Assembly (NCBI RefSeq): GCF_001681715.1
Contig: NZ_LNWY01000005.1
Coordinates: 310,001-374,000, forward strand
From: Tritonibacter mobilis
GTDB taxonomy: Bacteria > Pseudomonadota > Alphaproteobacteria > Rhodobacterales > Rhodobacteraceae
DNA length: 64,000 nucleotides
Direction: 5' to 3'
Under the pieces are notes generated by a model. It saw nothing but the letters and a program-made list of their open reading frames with translations, did no database searches and was not told the origin of the DNA. Position 1 is the first letter of the stretch. Every line of letters starts with the position of its first letter. Below are positions 8,205 through 18,055 of this stretch, piece by piece. The translations under genes were made by a program, and so were the position numbers.

Positions 8205-9038
8205 ATGGTGCGAGCGGCCCTTTTGCAGATGTGCTCCTCTGATATGCCAGAGGAAAACCTCGCGACGGCGCGTGACATGATTGCGCGCGCCGTAACGGAG
8301 GGGGCGGAGTTTGTTCTCACGCCCGAGGTGACCAACTGCCTGTCCACCAGCCGCACACATCAGCGCGCCGTTTTGCACCTTGAAGACGATGATCCGACAC
8401 TTGCGGGGCTGCGTGACGCTGCTGCGCGCCATGGGATATGGCTCTCTATTGGGTCGATCGGGGTGAAAACTGAGGATGCGGATGGCCGTTTCGCCAATCG
8501 GCAGTTCCTGATCTCGCCCACGGGTGAAATCTCTGCACGTTACGACAAAATCCACATGTTTGATGTGGAGGTCACACCAGAGGAAACCTATCGCGAATCT
8601 GATGGCTATCGGCCCGGAACCCAGGCGGTGGTCGCCGATGCAGGCTTTGCCAAAATCGGCATGACCATCTGCTACGACGTTCGTTTCCCAGCGCTGCATC
8701 GCCGTCTTGCCAAGGGCGGTGCGGAGATTCTGACCGCGCCTGCCGCTTTTAGTCATGTCACAGGAGCTGCGCACTGGCACAGCCTGTTGCGCGCACGGGC
8801 GATTGAAACCGGCTGTTTCGTGCTGGCTGCGGCGCAGACCGGTGTTCATCCAACGAGCCGAGGCGCGCGCCGCCAAACTTACGGTCACTCCCTTGCAGTT
8901 GCGCCTTGGGGGGAAGTTTTGGCCGATGCAGGCACTGAAGTCGGCAACACCTACGTTGACCTTGATCTCGAAGCGGTGAAAAAGGCACGCAAACGCGTCC
9001 CTTCACTGAGCCATGACCGGGAGTTTGACGGACCCTGA
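8205..9038 (+). CDS. carbon-nitrogen hydrolase, Nit/omega-amidase family
   Basis: 277 aa from the ATG 4 bp after grxC. The catalytic triad of the nitrilase superfamily is visible: Glu in FVLTPEVTN, Lys in YDKIHMFDVEV, and Cys in GMTICYDVRFP. The IHMFDVEV and RYDKIH signature is that of Nit1/Nit2-type deaminated-glutathione amidases, which fits the adjacent glutaredoxin gene. The assignment to deaminated glutathione is family-based inference. Its stop overlaps the next start as TGATG, so it is translationally coupled to the MarR gene. Confidence 0.9.
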   Translation: MVRAALLQMCSSDMPEENLATARDMIARAVTEGAEFVLTPEVTNCLSTSRTHQRAVLHLEDDDPTLAGLRDAAARHGIWLSIGSIGVKTEDADGRFANRQFLISPTGEISARYDKIHMFDVEVTPEETYRESDGYRPGTQAVVADAGFAKIGMTICYDVRFPALHRRLAKGGAEILTAPAAFSHVTGAAHWHSLLRARAIETGCFVLAAAQTGVHPTSRGARRQTYGHSLAVAPWGEVLADAGTEVGNTYVDLDLEAVKKARKRVPSLSHDREFDGP

Positions 9039-9478
9039 TGGATGAGAATCATTCCCTTGCCATTTCGCTGTTCAGCGAAATTCTTATGGCGGACCAATTG
9101 GCCCGCGCCCGGCTGGGGAAAGCCTTGCCCAAGGGGATGGAACTGTCGCATTTTTCGGTGCTCAACCATCTCGCCCGAGCGGGGCTGGAGCGTTCTCCGG
9201 CGCAGCTGGCAAAGGCATTTCATGTCACGCGCGGCGCCATGACGAATACGATCAACAAGCTTGAGGTGGCAGGCTATGTGCATGTGCGCCCGGACTGGGA
9301 CGATGCGCGCCGCAAAATGGTTGCGATCAGCCCCGCAGGTCGCAAAGCGCGCGATGCGGCGCTGGCCTCAATCATTCCGATGATTTCCGAAGTGGTGACC
9401 GAACTGGGTGGAGACCGAGTGCGTGCGGCGCTTCCCATTTTGCGAGAATTTCGCGGAAAACTCGAAATCGAGGACTGA
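9038..9478 (+). CDS. MarR family transcriptional regulator
   Basis: 146 aa, winged helix-turn-helix of MarR type. LSHFSVLNHLARAG and SPAQLAKAFHVTRGAMTNTI form the recognition helix region, VHVRPDWDDARRKMVAIS the wing, and helices on both sides the dimer interface. The start codon overlaps the stop of the nitrilase gene, so it belongs to the grxC operon. The target and ligand are unknown. A downstream hairpin terminator closes the operon. Confidence 0.87.
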   Translation: MDENHSLAISLFSEILMADQLARARLGKALPKGMELSHFSVLNHLARAGLERSPAQLAKAFHVTRGAMTNTINKLEVAGYVHVRPDWDDARRKMVAISPAGRKARDAALASIIPMISEVVTELGGDRVRAALPILREFRGKLEIED

Positions 9479-9502
9479 TCTCATTTCATAACTCAAACGA
9501 AA

Positions 9503-9533
9503 AAGAGCGCTGGTTAATTCCAGCGCTCTTTTA
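9503..9533 (+). terminator. intrinsic terminator of the grxC-nitrilase-marR operon
   Basis: AAGAGCGCTGG / CCAGCGCTCTT form an 11-bp perfect stem with loop TTAATT, followed by a short T run. It lies about 25 bp after the marR stop. Confidence 0.88.
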
Positions 9534-9776
9534 AATTGGTGGGGCCGTGAGTGGTGTGAGTGCGTCCCCAATTACACGCTTCGCGACATGCTCATCACGT
9601 GTGGAGCGTCGTACCGAGCCAAAGTGGAAACGTGTTGATATCCACAATAATTCAGGTGCGCAGTTCCACACAACGGTGCGATGGGATGCGTAAGTATACT
9701 AAAGTATATGAGCGCAAATCACGCAAGCCGCAGAATGAGTTTTTCACCATATATCGTTGCAGCTTTATTGAGACGG
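9534..9776. other. intergenic region between convergent operons, no gene seen
   Basis: About 240 bp between the marR terminator and the ubiG stop. No convincing reading frame or RNA. One small perfect palindrome, TATACT-AA-AGTATA, lies at 9695-9708 and could be a protein-binding site, but no promoter context supports that. Confidence 0.5.
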
Positions 9777-10520
9777 CTACGATTTTGTGCTTGCCGTTAC
9801 GTAATTCACGCTGAGATCACGATCAGATATCGACCATTTCCACAGGATTGGATTGAAGACGAAACCCTTGCGGTCCACGGGATTAAGGCCTGCGTTTTGC
9901 AACAGTTCAAACAACTCATCCGGTGTAATGAATTTCGACCATTCATGCGTGCCACGCGGTAGCCAGCGCATGACAACCTCTGCTCCGAAAATTGCCATGG
10001 CGTAGCTCTTTGGGTTGCGATTGATCGTAGAGCAAATTTGCAATCCCCCCGATTTCAGCAGCTGCGCAGTCGCTGTCAAATAGCTGAGCGGATCAGCCAC
10101 ATGTTCGACCACTTCCATGTTGAGCACCACGTCAAAGGCCTCTCCGGCGTCTGCAAGAGCCTCGGCAGTGGTGTGGCGATAGTCGATTTTGAGCCCGGAC
10201 TGTTCTGCATGGATTCGGGCTACGGGCAAGTTACCTTCTGCCGCGTCCGCGCCGACGACTTCAGCGCCAAGGCGGGCCATTGGTTCGCTCAACAGGCCAC
10301 CACCGCACCCGATGTCGAGAATTCTCAAGCCAACAAACGGAGCATTCGTGGTCAGATCACGGTCAAACTCTCCGGCGATCTGACGTGTAATATAGTCGAG
10401 ACGGCAGGGGTTTAGCATGTGCAGGGGCTTGAACTTTCCGTTCGGATCCCACCATTCAGCCGCCATCGCCTCGAATTTGGCGATTTCGGAGGGGTCAACC
10501 GTGGACTGTTGCGCTTGCAT
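9777..10520 (-). CDS. ubiG: ubiquinone biosynthesis O-methyltransferase UbiG
   Basis: 247 aa, normal length. It methylates the ring hydroxyls in both O-methylation steps of ubiquinone synthesis. The N-terminal signature [17 protein letters not shown] is diagnostic of UbiG/Coq3. The SAM motif I is [18 protein letters not shown] with the acidic end AEVVGAD, followed by [16 protein letters not shown] and the C-terminal [12 protein letters not shown]. It acts at the membrane face in the cytoplasm. The ATG follows GGAGACAGGA upstream. It is divergent from pip. Confidence 0.96.
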   Translation of the reverse strand: MQAQQSTVDPSEIAKFEAMAAEWWDPNGKFKPLHMLNPCRLDYITRQIAGEFDRDLTTNAPFVGLRILDIGCGGGLLSEPMARLGAEVVGADAAEGNLPVARIHAEQSGLKIDYRHTTAEALADAGEAFDVVLNMEVVEHVADPLSYLTATAQLLKSGGLQICSTINRNPKSYAMAIFGAEVVMRWLPRGTHEWSKFITPDELFELLQNAGLNPVDRKGFVFNPILWKWSISDRDLSVNYVTASTKS

Positions 10521-10571
10521 TCCTGTCTCCGTGTGTTTTCTTGTGAGTTCAGAGGATAATTTAGGTCAGTA

Positions 10572-11552
10572 ATGGACAAATACCCGGATCAAAAGCGCGC
10601 AGTGCAGTTTCTCTATCCGCCGATCGAACCCTACGATCAGCGGATGCTGGACGTGGGGCAAGGGCACCGGATTTACATGGAGCAATGTGGGAACCCCGAT
10701 GGGGTGCCGGTGATTGTCTGCCATGGAGGGCCCGGCGGCGGTACCAGCCCGGCAATGCGACGTTATTTTGATCCTAAGGTGTATCGTATTATTCTATTCG
10801 ACCAACGCGGATGTGGTCGCTCCCGACCTTATGCGTCCTGTGAGGATAATACGACATGGCATCTGGTCGCGGATATGGAGCAGATCCGCGAGCTATTGGA
10901 TATCGACTCGTGGATGCTCTTTGGCGGCAGTTGGGGGGCGACGCTGGCGCTCATTTACGCGCAGACACACCCTGACCGCACGACACAACTTATCCTGCGT
11001 GGGGTGTTCCTTATGACGCAGGCGGAGTTGGATTGGTTTTATGGCGGTGGCGCGGGTAAATTCTGGCCTGAAACATGGGCAAGATTTACCGATCTTGTAC
11101 CAGAGGATGAGCGGCACGATCTGATTGCAGCCTATCACAAACGCCTGTTTTCCGGGGATCGCGACGAAGAGATACGGTTTGGCAGGGCGTGGTCGGCGTG
11201 GGAGAATGCGCTGGCGTCTGTGTATTCAAACGGTGTTTCGGGTGAGAGCCCCGGAGATTACGCACGCGCATTCGCAAGATTGGAGAATCATTATTTCTCT
11301 AACGCCGGCTTTTTGCATATGGATGGCCAGATCCTCGCCAATATGGGGCGTATTGCCCATATTCCCGGTGTGATCGTTCAGGGGCGCTATGACATGATTT
11401 GCCCTCCGGAAGCGGCACACAGCATCCATCAGGAATGGCCGAATTCCGACCTGATCATGGTACGAAATGCCGGGCATGCGCTCTCCGAGCCGGGGATCAG
11501 CGCGGCACTTGTTCGGTGCATGGATCAGCTGGCAGAGGATTTGGTGGTATGA
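10572..11552 (+). CDS. pip: prolyl (proline) iminopeptidase
   Basis: 326 aa, peptidase family S33, alpha/beta hydrolase fold. It removes N-terminal proline from peptides in the cytoplasm. Visible are the oxyanion region VIVCHGGPGGGTSPAMRR, DQRGCGRS, the nucleophile elbow GGSWGATLALIYAQTHP, the cap (TDLVPEDERHDLI), the late Asp region QGRYDMICPP and the His in RNAGHALSEPG. It overlaps the next gene by 4 bp (ATGA), so the two are translationally coupled. Confidence 0.95.
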   Translation: MDKYPDQKRAVQFLYPPIEPYDQRMLDVGQGHRIYMEQCGNPDGVPVIVCHGGPGGGTSPAMRRYFDPKVYRIILFDQRGCGRSRPYASCEDNTTWHLVADMEQIRELLDIDSWMLFGGSWGATLALIYAQTHPDRTTQLILRGVFLMTQAELDWFYGGGAGKFWPETWARFTDLVPEDERHDLIAAYHKRLFSGDRDEEIRFGRAWSAWENALASVYSNGVSGESPGDYARAFARLENHYFSNAGFLHMDGQILANMGRIAHIPGVIVQGRYDMICPPEAAHSIHQEWPNSDLIMVRNAGHALSEPGISAALVRCMDQLAEDLVV

Positions 11553-12400
11553 AGCGGCTTGATCGTCGTGCGCTTTTTGCCAGTGGTGCGGCTGCTGCCT
11601 TGCTGGCAGCAACGGGTGCGGGGATGGAGCAGACGCCGCGTCGTGGGGGGACGTTGCGTGTCGCGGTTCCGCGCGAGGGTGCGTTTCTGGCGCGTGTTGC
11701 GCGCGCTACCGTTTATGACCAGCTCACCGAAGTGGCTCCGGATGGGGTGCTGAGAGGGGAACTCGCGACCGGTTGGCGCAGCGATGAGACCGCGCGCCGC
11801 TGGGAGTTTCGTCTGCGTCAGGAGGTATCATTCCACGATGGGCGGTTGATGACCGGGGCAGATGTTATCGCGTCAATCGAGGCGCATCTGCTCACTGGTG
11901 AATTGCAAATTGCGGGGCTGCGCAGTCTTGATCTTTCTTCAACGGGCGATGTTGTGTTTGATCTTGCAGACGGGAGTCCGCATCTACCGTATCGATTGGC
12001 GGATACTGGCTTGGTGATCGCGCCGGACGGCGACATCTGTGCTGCTCTCGCAGATTTGAACGGGACGGGACTTTATCGGGTGGATCGTGCGCAGGACGAG
12101 CGCCATTTTCGTGCCCGTCGGGCTGACGACAATTACCGATCAGAGATTGCAGGCTGGTTAGATGCGCTGGATTTGATCGTGATCCCAGACCCCTCTGTTC
12201 GGGCAGAAGCGCTGCGCGACGGGTTTGTTGATGTGGCCGCCCTGCCAGTGACGAAGGGTTTGCAGGGACAGTTCCATTTCCACCCTTCTGATGATGATGT
12301 GGCCCTGGCTGCGGCGAAACATGTGGGTTTGCCGCCGCGCATTTCTGCCCGAGCACCGCTGGATGAGTATCGCATTGCGGAACGGTGGTGGTTGGCCTGA
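11549..12400 (+). CDS. short ABC-transporter solute-binding protein, family 5-like, Tat-type signal
   Basis: 283 aa; full family-5 peptide/nickel-binding proteins have about 500, so this looks like the first part only. The signal is KRLDRRALFASGAAAALLAATG, with a twin-arginine-like RR. Then come RRGGTLRVAVPREG, VYDQLTEVAPDGVLRGELATGW, WEFRLRQEVSFHDGRLMTGADVI and NGTGLYRV, all N-terminal-lobe features of SBP_bac_5. The frame is intact, without an obvious frameshift, and ends with ERWWLA. No permease or ATPase gene is near. It overlaps pip (ATGA). It may be a repurposed binding protein or an old truncation. Confidence 0.75.
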   Translation: MKRLDRRALFASGAAAALLAATGAGMEQTPRRGGTLRVAVPREGAFLARVARATVYDQLTEVAPDGVLRGELATGWRSDETARRWEFRLRQEVSFHDGRLMTGADVIASIEAHLLTGELQIAGLRSLDLSSTGDVVFDLADGSPHLPYRLADTGLVIAPDGDICAALADLNGTGLYRVDRAQDERHFRARRADDNYRSEIAGWLDALDLIVIPDPSVRAEALRDGFVDVAALPVTKGLQGQFHFHPSDDDVALAAAKHVGLPPRISARAPLDEYRIAERWWLA

Positions 12401-12502
12401 TTCGGGGCTGGTGTGGATGGGGCGATGCAGGTGTATGGCGTAAAATCGACCCCCGCCCCAACGCAGTGATCCGCCGGAACAATTCGGCAGGGAAGGCGCA
12501 TC

Positions 12503-12637
12503 AGGAGGAAACACTTGCCAAACGGTGCGCACGCGCGTATATCCACGCTCAACAGCGGCGCGTCGGGCTCTGGTCCTGAGGCACCTTTGATTGATTTCGA
12601 CGGGCCGCGGGCCCGTTTTTTTGTGTTTGGAGGTCTG
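12503..12637 (+). promoter_or_regulatory. rimP-nusA operon leader: strong Shine-Dalgarno, in-frame TTG start and terminator hairpin
   Basis: AGGAGG at 12503-12508 stands 6 nt before TTG at 12515. The frame opened by this TTG runs without a stop for 41 codons straight into the rimP ATG at 12638. Inside it sits a hairpin with a T run (12600-12622). So either RimP has a 41-residue N-terminal extension with no resemblance to the family, or a leader is translated through the terminator. Between the T run and the rimP ATG there is no room for a promoter, so rimP mRNA must pass this hairpin. Confidence 0.5.
12600..12622 (+). terminator. intrinsic-terminator-like hairpin in front of rimP
   Basis: ACGGGC (12600-12605) / GCCCGT (12611-12616) with loop CGCGG, followed by a run of seven T. 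It could end transcription from the pip/solute-binding-protein genes. It also sits in the path of any transcript reaching rimP, so it may act as an attenuator. Confidence 0.65.
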
Positions 12638-13249
12638 ATGACCAACGACCTGATAGCCAAAGCCGCGATTGACCGCCGCCTAGCCGAGATCATCACTCCG
12701 GTGATTGAGGATCTGGGCTATGAGCTGGTCCGTATTCGGTTGATGTCTGGCAAAGCCACGACACTGCAGATCATGGCGGATCGTCCCGATGGCGGGATCG
12801 AGGTGGATGATTGCGCTGCGATCTCTAACGCTGTGAGCGCGACGCTCGATGTCGAAGACCCGATCCTTGATGCCTACACGCTTGAGGTTTCCAGTCCTGG
12901 AATCGACCGTCCTTTGACGCGTCTCAAGGACTTCGACATGTTCGAAGGCTACGAGGCAAAACTGGAAACCGCTGATCTGATTGATGGCCGCCGTCGCTTT
13001 AAGGGTGAACTGGCAGGTATTGAGGACGACGAGGTCCTGATCAACATCGAGGAACACGGTGAGACCGTGACCATCGGTTTGAAATTCGACTGGCTGAGTG
13101 ATGCAAAGCTGGTTTTGACCGACGACCTTATCAAGGAAATGCTGCGCCAGCGTAAGGCCGCTGGTGTTCTGAACGAAGACGCCTTTGACGACATCGAGAC
13201 CGAAGGGTCCGCAGAAGGGACCGCAGGGTCCGAAGAGGAGAACAAGTAA
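12638..13249 (+). CDS. rimP: ribosome maturation factor RimP
   Basis: 203 aa from the ATG preceded by TTGGAGG. It is needed for 30S subunit maturation. Visible are the N-terminal domain with [18 protein letters not shown] and [18 protein letters not shown], the [20 protein letters not shown] motif region, and a C-terminal SH3-like domain ([23 protein letters not shown]). A C-terminal acidic tail rich in Glu/Gly follows. The stop overlaps the nusA ATG by one base (TAATG). An alternative TTG start in the same frame 123 nt upstream is discussed separately. Confidence 0.95.
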   Translation: MTNDLIAKAAIDRRLAEIITPVIEDLGYELVRIRLMSGKATTLQIMADRPDGGIEVDDCAAISNAVSATLDVEDPILDAYTLEVSSPGIDRPLTRLKDFDMFEGYEAKLETADLIDGRRRFKGELAGIEDDEVLINIEEHGETVTIGLKFDWLSDAKLVLTDDLIKEMLRQRKAAGVLNEDAFDDIETEGSAEGTAGSEEENK

Positions 13250-14865
13250 TGGCTATCACCTCTGCAAACCAGCTGGAGCTGTTGCAAACCGCCGAGGCCG
13301 TGGCACGTGAAAAGATGATCGACCCCAATCTGGTGGTCGAAGCGATGGAAGAATCCCTCGCCCGTGCCGCAAAGAGCCGCTACGGCAGCGAGATGGACAT
13401 TCGTGTCTCCATCGACCGCAAAACCGGCAAGGCGACCTTCACCCGTGTGCGTACCGTGGTTGAGGACGAGGAACTGGAAAACTACCAGTCCGAACTGACC
13501 GTGGCGCAAGCCAAGCAATATATGGAGAGCCCCTCCGTCGGCGATACCATCGTTGATGAGGTTCCCCCGGTTGAAATGGGCCGGATCGCAGCACAATCGG
13601 CCAAGCAGGTTATTCTGCAGAAGGTACGCGAAGCTGAGCGCGATCGTCAGTACGAAGAGTTCAAGGACCGCAACGGCACCATCATCAACGGCGTCGTCAA
13701 GCGCGAGGAATACGGCAACGTCATCGTCGATATCGGTTCCGGCGAAGGCATCCTGCGTCGCAACGAGAAAATCGGCCGCGAAAGCTATCGCCCCAACGAC
13801 CGTATCCGCTGCTTCATCAAGGATGTGCGTCGCGAACCGCGCGGCCCGCAGATCTTCCTCAGCCGCACCGCGCCGGAATTCATGGCCGAGCTATTTAAGA
13901 TGGAAGTGCCGGAAATCTATGACGGCATCATTGAGATCAAGGCCGTGGCCCGTGATCCCGGTTCGCGCGCAAAAATCGCCGTTGTGTCTTATGACAACTC
14001 GATTGACCCGGTCGGTGCCTGTGTGGGTATGCGCGGCTCTCGTGTGCAGGCGGTTGTGAACGAACTGCAGGGTGAGAAGATCGACATCATTCCGTGGAAC
14101 GAAGATCAGCCAACCTTCCTTGTGAACGCGCTGCAACCTGCAGAAGTGTCCAAGGTGGTTCTGGACGAAGAAGCGGGCAAAATCGAGGTGGTGGTACCGG
14201 ACGAGCAGCTGTCGCTCGCCATTGGCCGCCGCGGTCAGAACGTGCGTCTGGCGTCTCAGCTGACGAATCTCGATATCGACATCATGACGGAAGAGGAAGA
14301 ATCCGCACGCCGTCAGAAAGAATTCGAGGCGCGCACCGCGCTGTTTATGGAAACCCTCGACCTGGACGAGTTCTTCGCCCAACTTCTGGTCTCTGAAGGT
14401 TTCACCAACCTCGAAGAGGTTGCCTATGTGGAGCTTGACGAACTTCTGGTCATCGACGGTGTCGATGAAGGCACCGCAGAAGAGCTTCAGGCGCGGGCCC
14501 GTGACTACCTCGAAGCGCAAGCCAAGGCGGCGCTCGACAACGCGCGCAGCATGGGCGCCGAGGACAGCCTTATTGACTTTGAGGGCCTGACACCCCAGAT
14601 GGTGGAAGCACTCGCGAAGGACGATGTGAAATCGCTTGAGGACTTCGCAACTTGCGCCGACTGGGAACTGGCGGGGGGCTGGACCACTGTCAATGGCGAG
14701 CGTGTGAAGGACGAAGGTATTCTCGAACCCTTCGATATGAGCCTTGAAGAGGCGCAAAATCTAGTGATGACGGCACGCATCATGCTCGGCTGGGTGGACC
14801 CGGCAGAACTTGAATCCGATGCCGAAGATCTCGAGGAAGAAGCCGAAGGAGAAGCGGAAGCCTGA
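13249..14865 (+). CDS. nusA: transcription termination/antitermination factor NusA
   Basis: 538 aa, full length for alphaproteobacteria. NusA binds RNA polymerase and modulates pausing, termination and antitermination. Domains in order: N-terminal polymerase-binding domain (LLQTAEAVAREKMIDPNLV); S1 (GTIINGVVKREEYGNVIVD, about 140-200); KH1 (PVGACVGMRGSRVQAVVNEL); KH2 (SLAIGRRGQNVRLASQLT); then helix-hairpin-helix acidic repeats (VIDGVDEGTAEELQARA) and an acidic tail. It overlaps rimP and is followed by ylxR 28 bp later, the usual order. NusA autoregulation of this operon is known in E. coli; the leader here would allow something similar, but that is inference. Confidence 0.98.
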   Translation: MAITSANQLELLQTAEAVAREKMIDPNLVVEAMEESLARAAKSRYGSEMDIRVSIDRKTGKATFTRVRTVVEDEELENYQSELTVAQAKQYMESPSVGDTIVDEVPPVEMGRIAAQSAKQVILQKVREAERDRQYEEFKDRNGTIINGVVKREEYGNVIVDIGSGEGILRRNEKIGRESYRPNDRIRCFIKDVRREPRGPQIFLSRTAPEFMAELFKMEVPEIYDGIIEIKAVARDPGSRAKIAVVSYDNSIDPVGACVGMRGSRVQAVVNELQGEKIDIIPWNEDQPTFLVNALQPAEVSKVVLDEEAGKIEVVVPDEQLSLAIGRRGQNVRLASQLTNLDIDIMTEEEESARRQKEFEARTALFMETLDLDEFFAQLLVSEGFTNLEEVAYVELDELLVIDGVDEGTAEELQARARDYLEAQAKAALDNARSMGAEDSLIDFEGLTPQMVEALAKDDVKSLEDFATCADWELAGGWTTVNGERVKDEGILEPFDMSLEEAQNLVMTARIMLGWVDPAELESDAEDLEEEAEGEAEA

Positions 14866-14893
14866 CCGGCTTCCCTGCTCTGAGGAGATGTGA

Positions 14894-15511
14894 ATGACCC
14901 GTGGTGGTGCAGAAAAATCCCGTGCTGACGGGCCAGAACGGAAATGTCTCGCTACCGGCGAGACACAGCCCAAGGCCGGGCTGATCCGTTTTGTGCTGGG
15001 GCCTGATAATCAGGTCTATCCCGATGTAATGGGAAAGCTGCCGGGGCGTGGAGTCTATGTCTCCGCCACCAAGGCGGCGCTGGAACAAGCGGTAAAGAAG
15101 AAAATCTTTGCACGCGGGTTCAAGTCGCAGGTGACGGTTCAGGATGGTCTGGTCGACGAAGTGGAGCGGCTAGTGCTGCGCCGGTTGGTTGACCTGATCA
15201 GCCTTGCCCGCAAGTCGGGAGATGCCGTGGGTGGTTACGAGAAGGTCAAGGATTGGTTGGACAAAGAAGAGGCCCGGGTTCTGATCCAAGCCTCAGACGG
15301 GTCCGGGCGAGGGAAGTCAAAACTGAGCACGCCGCACCGCGGCAAATACATCGGATGCATGACGGCAGACGAGCTTGGGATGGCTTTTGGGCGTGAAACT
15401 GTCATACATGCCGCGCTCGCCTCTGGTGGACTCAGCCAACGTGTTGTAGAGGAAGCCCAGCGATTGCAGGGTTTGCGCGAAAAGGGCGGCATCGGCCGCA
15501 CGGAAGGATAA
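14894..15511 (+). CDS. RNA-binding protein: YlxR (DUF448) fused to an L7Ae-like domain
   Basis: 205 aa. The N-terminal half is Ylx[21 protein letters not shown] and [19 protein letters not shown] carry the conserved Arg/Cys and GRGVY features. The second half is an L7Ae/L30e-like RNA-binding domain ([51 protein letters not shown]). This fusion is common in alphaproteobacteria between nusA and infB. YlxR-type proteins bind nucleic acid and may influence transcription or RNase P; the exact role is open. A GAGGAG ribosome-binding site precedes the ATG. infB follows after 8 bp. Confidence 0.92.
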   Translation: MTRGGAEKSRADGPERKCLATGETQPKAGLIRFVLGPDNQVYPDVMGKLPGRGVYVSATKAALEQAVKKKIFARGFKSQVTVQDGLVDEVERLVLRRLVDLISLARKSGDAVGGYEKVKDWLDKEEARVLIQASDGSGRGKSKLSTPHRGKYIGCMTADELGMAFGRETVIHAALASGGLSQRVVEEAQRLQGLREKGGIGRTEG

Positions 15512-15519
15512 AGAGCTTT

Positions 15520-18033
15520 ATGAGCGATAGTGACGGCAAAAAGACATTGGGTCTTCGTGGTAGCGGGTCTCGACCCGGCAATGTGAAACAGAGCTTTAGC
15601 CACGGTCGGACCAAGAATGTTGTGGTGGAAACCAAGCGTAAGCGCGTGGTTGTCCCCAAGCCGGGCGCAGGCAAAGGCGGCGCCGGTGGCGTTGCTGCCG
15701 GCGATGCTTCGCGGCGCCCTGCTGGTATTTCTGATGCGGAAATGGACCGCCGCCTGAAGGCACTTCAGGCAGCGAAGGCGCGCGAGGCCGACGAGGCCGC
15801 ACAGCGTGAGGCCGAAGAGAAGGCCCGCGCCGAAGAGCGTGAGCGCCGCCGTGCCGAACAAGAGGCCAAAGAGCGCGAACAGCGCGAGGCCGAAGAAAAG
15901 GCACGCCAAAAGGCCGAGGAAGAAGAGCGCAAACGTCAGGAAGAAGCAGAAGCCGCCAAAAAGCGCGCTGCTGCCGACAAAGCTGCCGCTGCTGCGCCCA
16001 AAGCGGACGCAGGCGCCGCGCCTGCTGCGCGCCCTGCACCCGGTGGCGGTGCACCGAAACCTGCGGTAGGCTCTCGCAAGGCAGAGCGCGAGCGCGAAGA
16101 GCGTGGTCGTGGTGCCAAAGGCCGTAACGACGGTGGACGCCGTTCTGGTAAACTGACCCTCAGCCAAGCAACTGGTGGGGAAGGTGGACGCCAGCGCTCC
16201 GTTGCATCCATGAAGCGCAAGCAAGAGCGCGCCCGTCAGAAAGCCATGGGTCAGGTTGAGCGCGAAAAGATCATTCGCGACGTGCAACTGCCCGAAGCCA
16301 TTGTGGTCTCCGAATTGGCAAACCGCATGGCAGAGCGTGTGGCTGACGTGGTGAAGTCGCTCATGAACATGGGCATGATGGTTACGCAGAACCAAACCAT
16401 CGATGCTGACACCGCTGAGTTGATCATCGAAGAGTTTGGCCACAAGGTCGTTCGCGTTTCCGATGCTGACGTCGAGGACGTTATTAAAGTCGTCGAAGAC
16501 AAAGAAGAAGATCTGCAATCGCGTCCTCCGGTCATCACCATCATGGGTCACGTTGACCATGGTAAGACCTCGCTTCTCGATGCAATTCGTGACGCAAAGG
16601 TTGTTGCAGGCGAAGCAGGCGGCATCACGCAGCACATCGGGGCCTATCAGGTCAAAACCGAAAGTGGCGCGGTTCTGTCGTTCCTTGATACACCTGGCCA
16701 CGCGGCCTTCACCTCCATGCGCTCCCGTGGTGCGCAGGTGACGGATATCGTGGTTCTTGTGGTCGCTGCCGATGATTCGGTCATGCCGCAAACCGTCGAG
16801 GCGATTAACCACGCCAAGGCTGCTGGTGTTCCGATGATCGTCGCGATCAACAAAGTCGACAAACCTGCTGCGGACCCGAACAAGGTGCGCGCAGAGCTGC
16901 TGCAGCACGAGGTTATCGTTGAGGCGATGTCCGGTGAGGTTCAGGACGTAGAAGTCTCTGCCCACACTGGCCAAGGCTTGGATGAGTTGCTCGAAGCGAT
17001 TGCGCTGCAGGCAGAAATTCTCGAACTGAAAGCTAACCCGAACCGTGCGGCACAGGGTGCAGTGATCGAAGCACAGCTCGACGTGGGCCGTGGTCCGGTT
17101 GCAACCGTTTTGGTTCAGACCGGTACACTTCGTCAGGGCGACATCTTCGTTGTGGGTGAGCAGTACGGTAAGGTCCGTGCGCTGATCAACGACAAGGGCG
17201 AGCGCGTTCAGGAAGCAGGACCTTCGGTTCCGGTCGAGGTTCTGGGTCTCAATGGTACGCCGGAGGCGGGTGACGTTCTGAACGTGACCGAGACCGAAGC
17301 TCAGGCGCGCGAGATTGCCGAGTACCGTGAACATGCGGCCAAGGAAAAACGCGCTGCTGCTGGTGCGGCGACCACGCTCGAACAGCTGATGCAGAAGGCC
17401 AAGGATGACGAAAGCGTCTCCGAGTTGCCGATCCTTGTGAAAGCTGACGTGCAGGGCTCCGCCGAGGCCATCGTCCAGGCGATGGAAAAAATCGGCAACG
17501 ACGAGGTTCGCGTGCGCGTTCTGCACTCCGGTGTGGGCGCCATCACCGAGACCGACATCGGCCTCGCCGAAGCGTCTGGCGCGCCGGTCATGGGCTTTAA
17601 CGTCCGTGCCAATGCGTCCGCGCGCAACACCGCCAACCAAAAAGGCGTGGAGATCCGGTATTACTCGGTGATCTATGATCTTGTGGATGACGTCAAAGCG
17701 GCTGCTTCCGGTCTGCTCTCGGCAGAGATCAAAGAGAACTTCATCGGGTATGCCGAGATCAAGGACGTCTTCAAAGTGTCCAACGTCGGCAAAGTTGCTG
17801 GCTGTCTGGTCACCGAAGGTGTGGCACGCCGCTCCGCCGGTGTCCGTTTGCTGCGCGACAACGTGGTGATCCACGAAGGCACGCTGAAAACCCTGAAGCG
17901 CTTCAAAGACGAAGTATCCGAGGTTCAGTCGGGTCAGGAATGCGGTATGGCATTCGAGAACTACGATGATATCCGTCCGAAAGATGTCATCGAGATCTTC
18001 GAGCGCGAGGAAGTTACCCGCACCCTCGACTGA
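15520..18033 (+). CDS. infB: translation initiation factor IF-2
   Basis: 837 aa. A GTPase that brings initiator tRNA to the 30S subunit. The N-terminus has an IF2-associated helix ([20 protein letters not shown]) and a long Ala/Glu/Arg-rich coiled region at about residues 80-160. The G domain starts near 342: G1 [13 protein letters not shown]2 with [11 protein letters not shown]3 [12 protein letters not shown] near 389, G4 [10 protein letters not shown] near 444. Domains II-IV follow ([49 protein letters not shown]-like end). It ends the rimP-nusA-ylxR-infB operon. Confidence 0.98.
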   Translation: MSDSDGKKTLGLRGSGSRPGNVKQSFSHGRTKNVVVETKRKRVVVPKPGAGKGGAGGVAAGDASRRPAGISDAEMDRRLKALQAAKAREADEAAQREAEEKARAEERERRRAEQEAKEREQREAEEKARQKAEEEERKRQEEAEAAKKRAAADKAAAAAPKADAGAAPAARPAPGGGAPKPAVGSRKAEREREERGRGAKGRNDGGRRSGKLTLSQATGGEGGRQRSVASMKRKQERARQKAMGQVEREKIIRDVQLPEAIVVSELANRMAERVADVVKSLMNMGMMVTQNQTIDADTAELIIEEFGHKVVRVSDADVEDVIKVVEDKEEDLQSRPPVITIMGHVDHGKTSLLDAIRDAKVVAGEAGGITQHIGAYQVKTESGAVLSFLDTPGHAAFTSMRSRGAQVTDIVVLVVAADDSVMPQTVEAINHAKAAGVPMIVAINKVDKPAADPNKVRAELLQHEVIVEAMSGEVQDVEVSAHTGQGLDELLEAIALQAEILELKANPNRAAQGAVIEAQLDVGRGPVATVLVQTGTLRQGDIFVVGEQYGKVRALINDKGERVQEAGPSVPVEVLGLNGTPEAGDVLNVTETEAQAREIAEYREHAAKEKRAAAGAATTLEQLMQKAKDDESVSELPILVKADVQGSAEAIVQAMEKIGNDEVRVRVLHSGVGAITETDIGLAEASGAPVMGFNVRANASARNTANQKGVEIRYYSVIYDLVDDVKAAASGLLSAEIKENFIGYAEIKDVFKVSNVGKVAGCLVTEGVARRSAGVRLLRDNVVIHEGTLKTLKRFKDEVSEVQSGQECGMAFENYDDIRPKDVIEIFEREEVTRTLD

Positions 18034-18055
18034 TCGTGATATCAGATCAAATATC

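Noticed and set aside
9695-9708. TATACT-AA-AGTATA palindrome as an operator
   Set aside because: It lies between two convergent genes with no promoter nearby, so a regulatory role is unsupported.
12401-12637. tRNA (metY-like) before rimP, as in E. coli
   Set aside because: I looked for acceptor-stem and T-loop patterns (GTTCGAATC-like) and found none; only hairpins and the leader frame are present.
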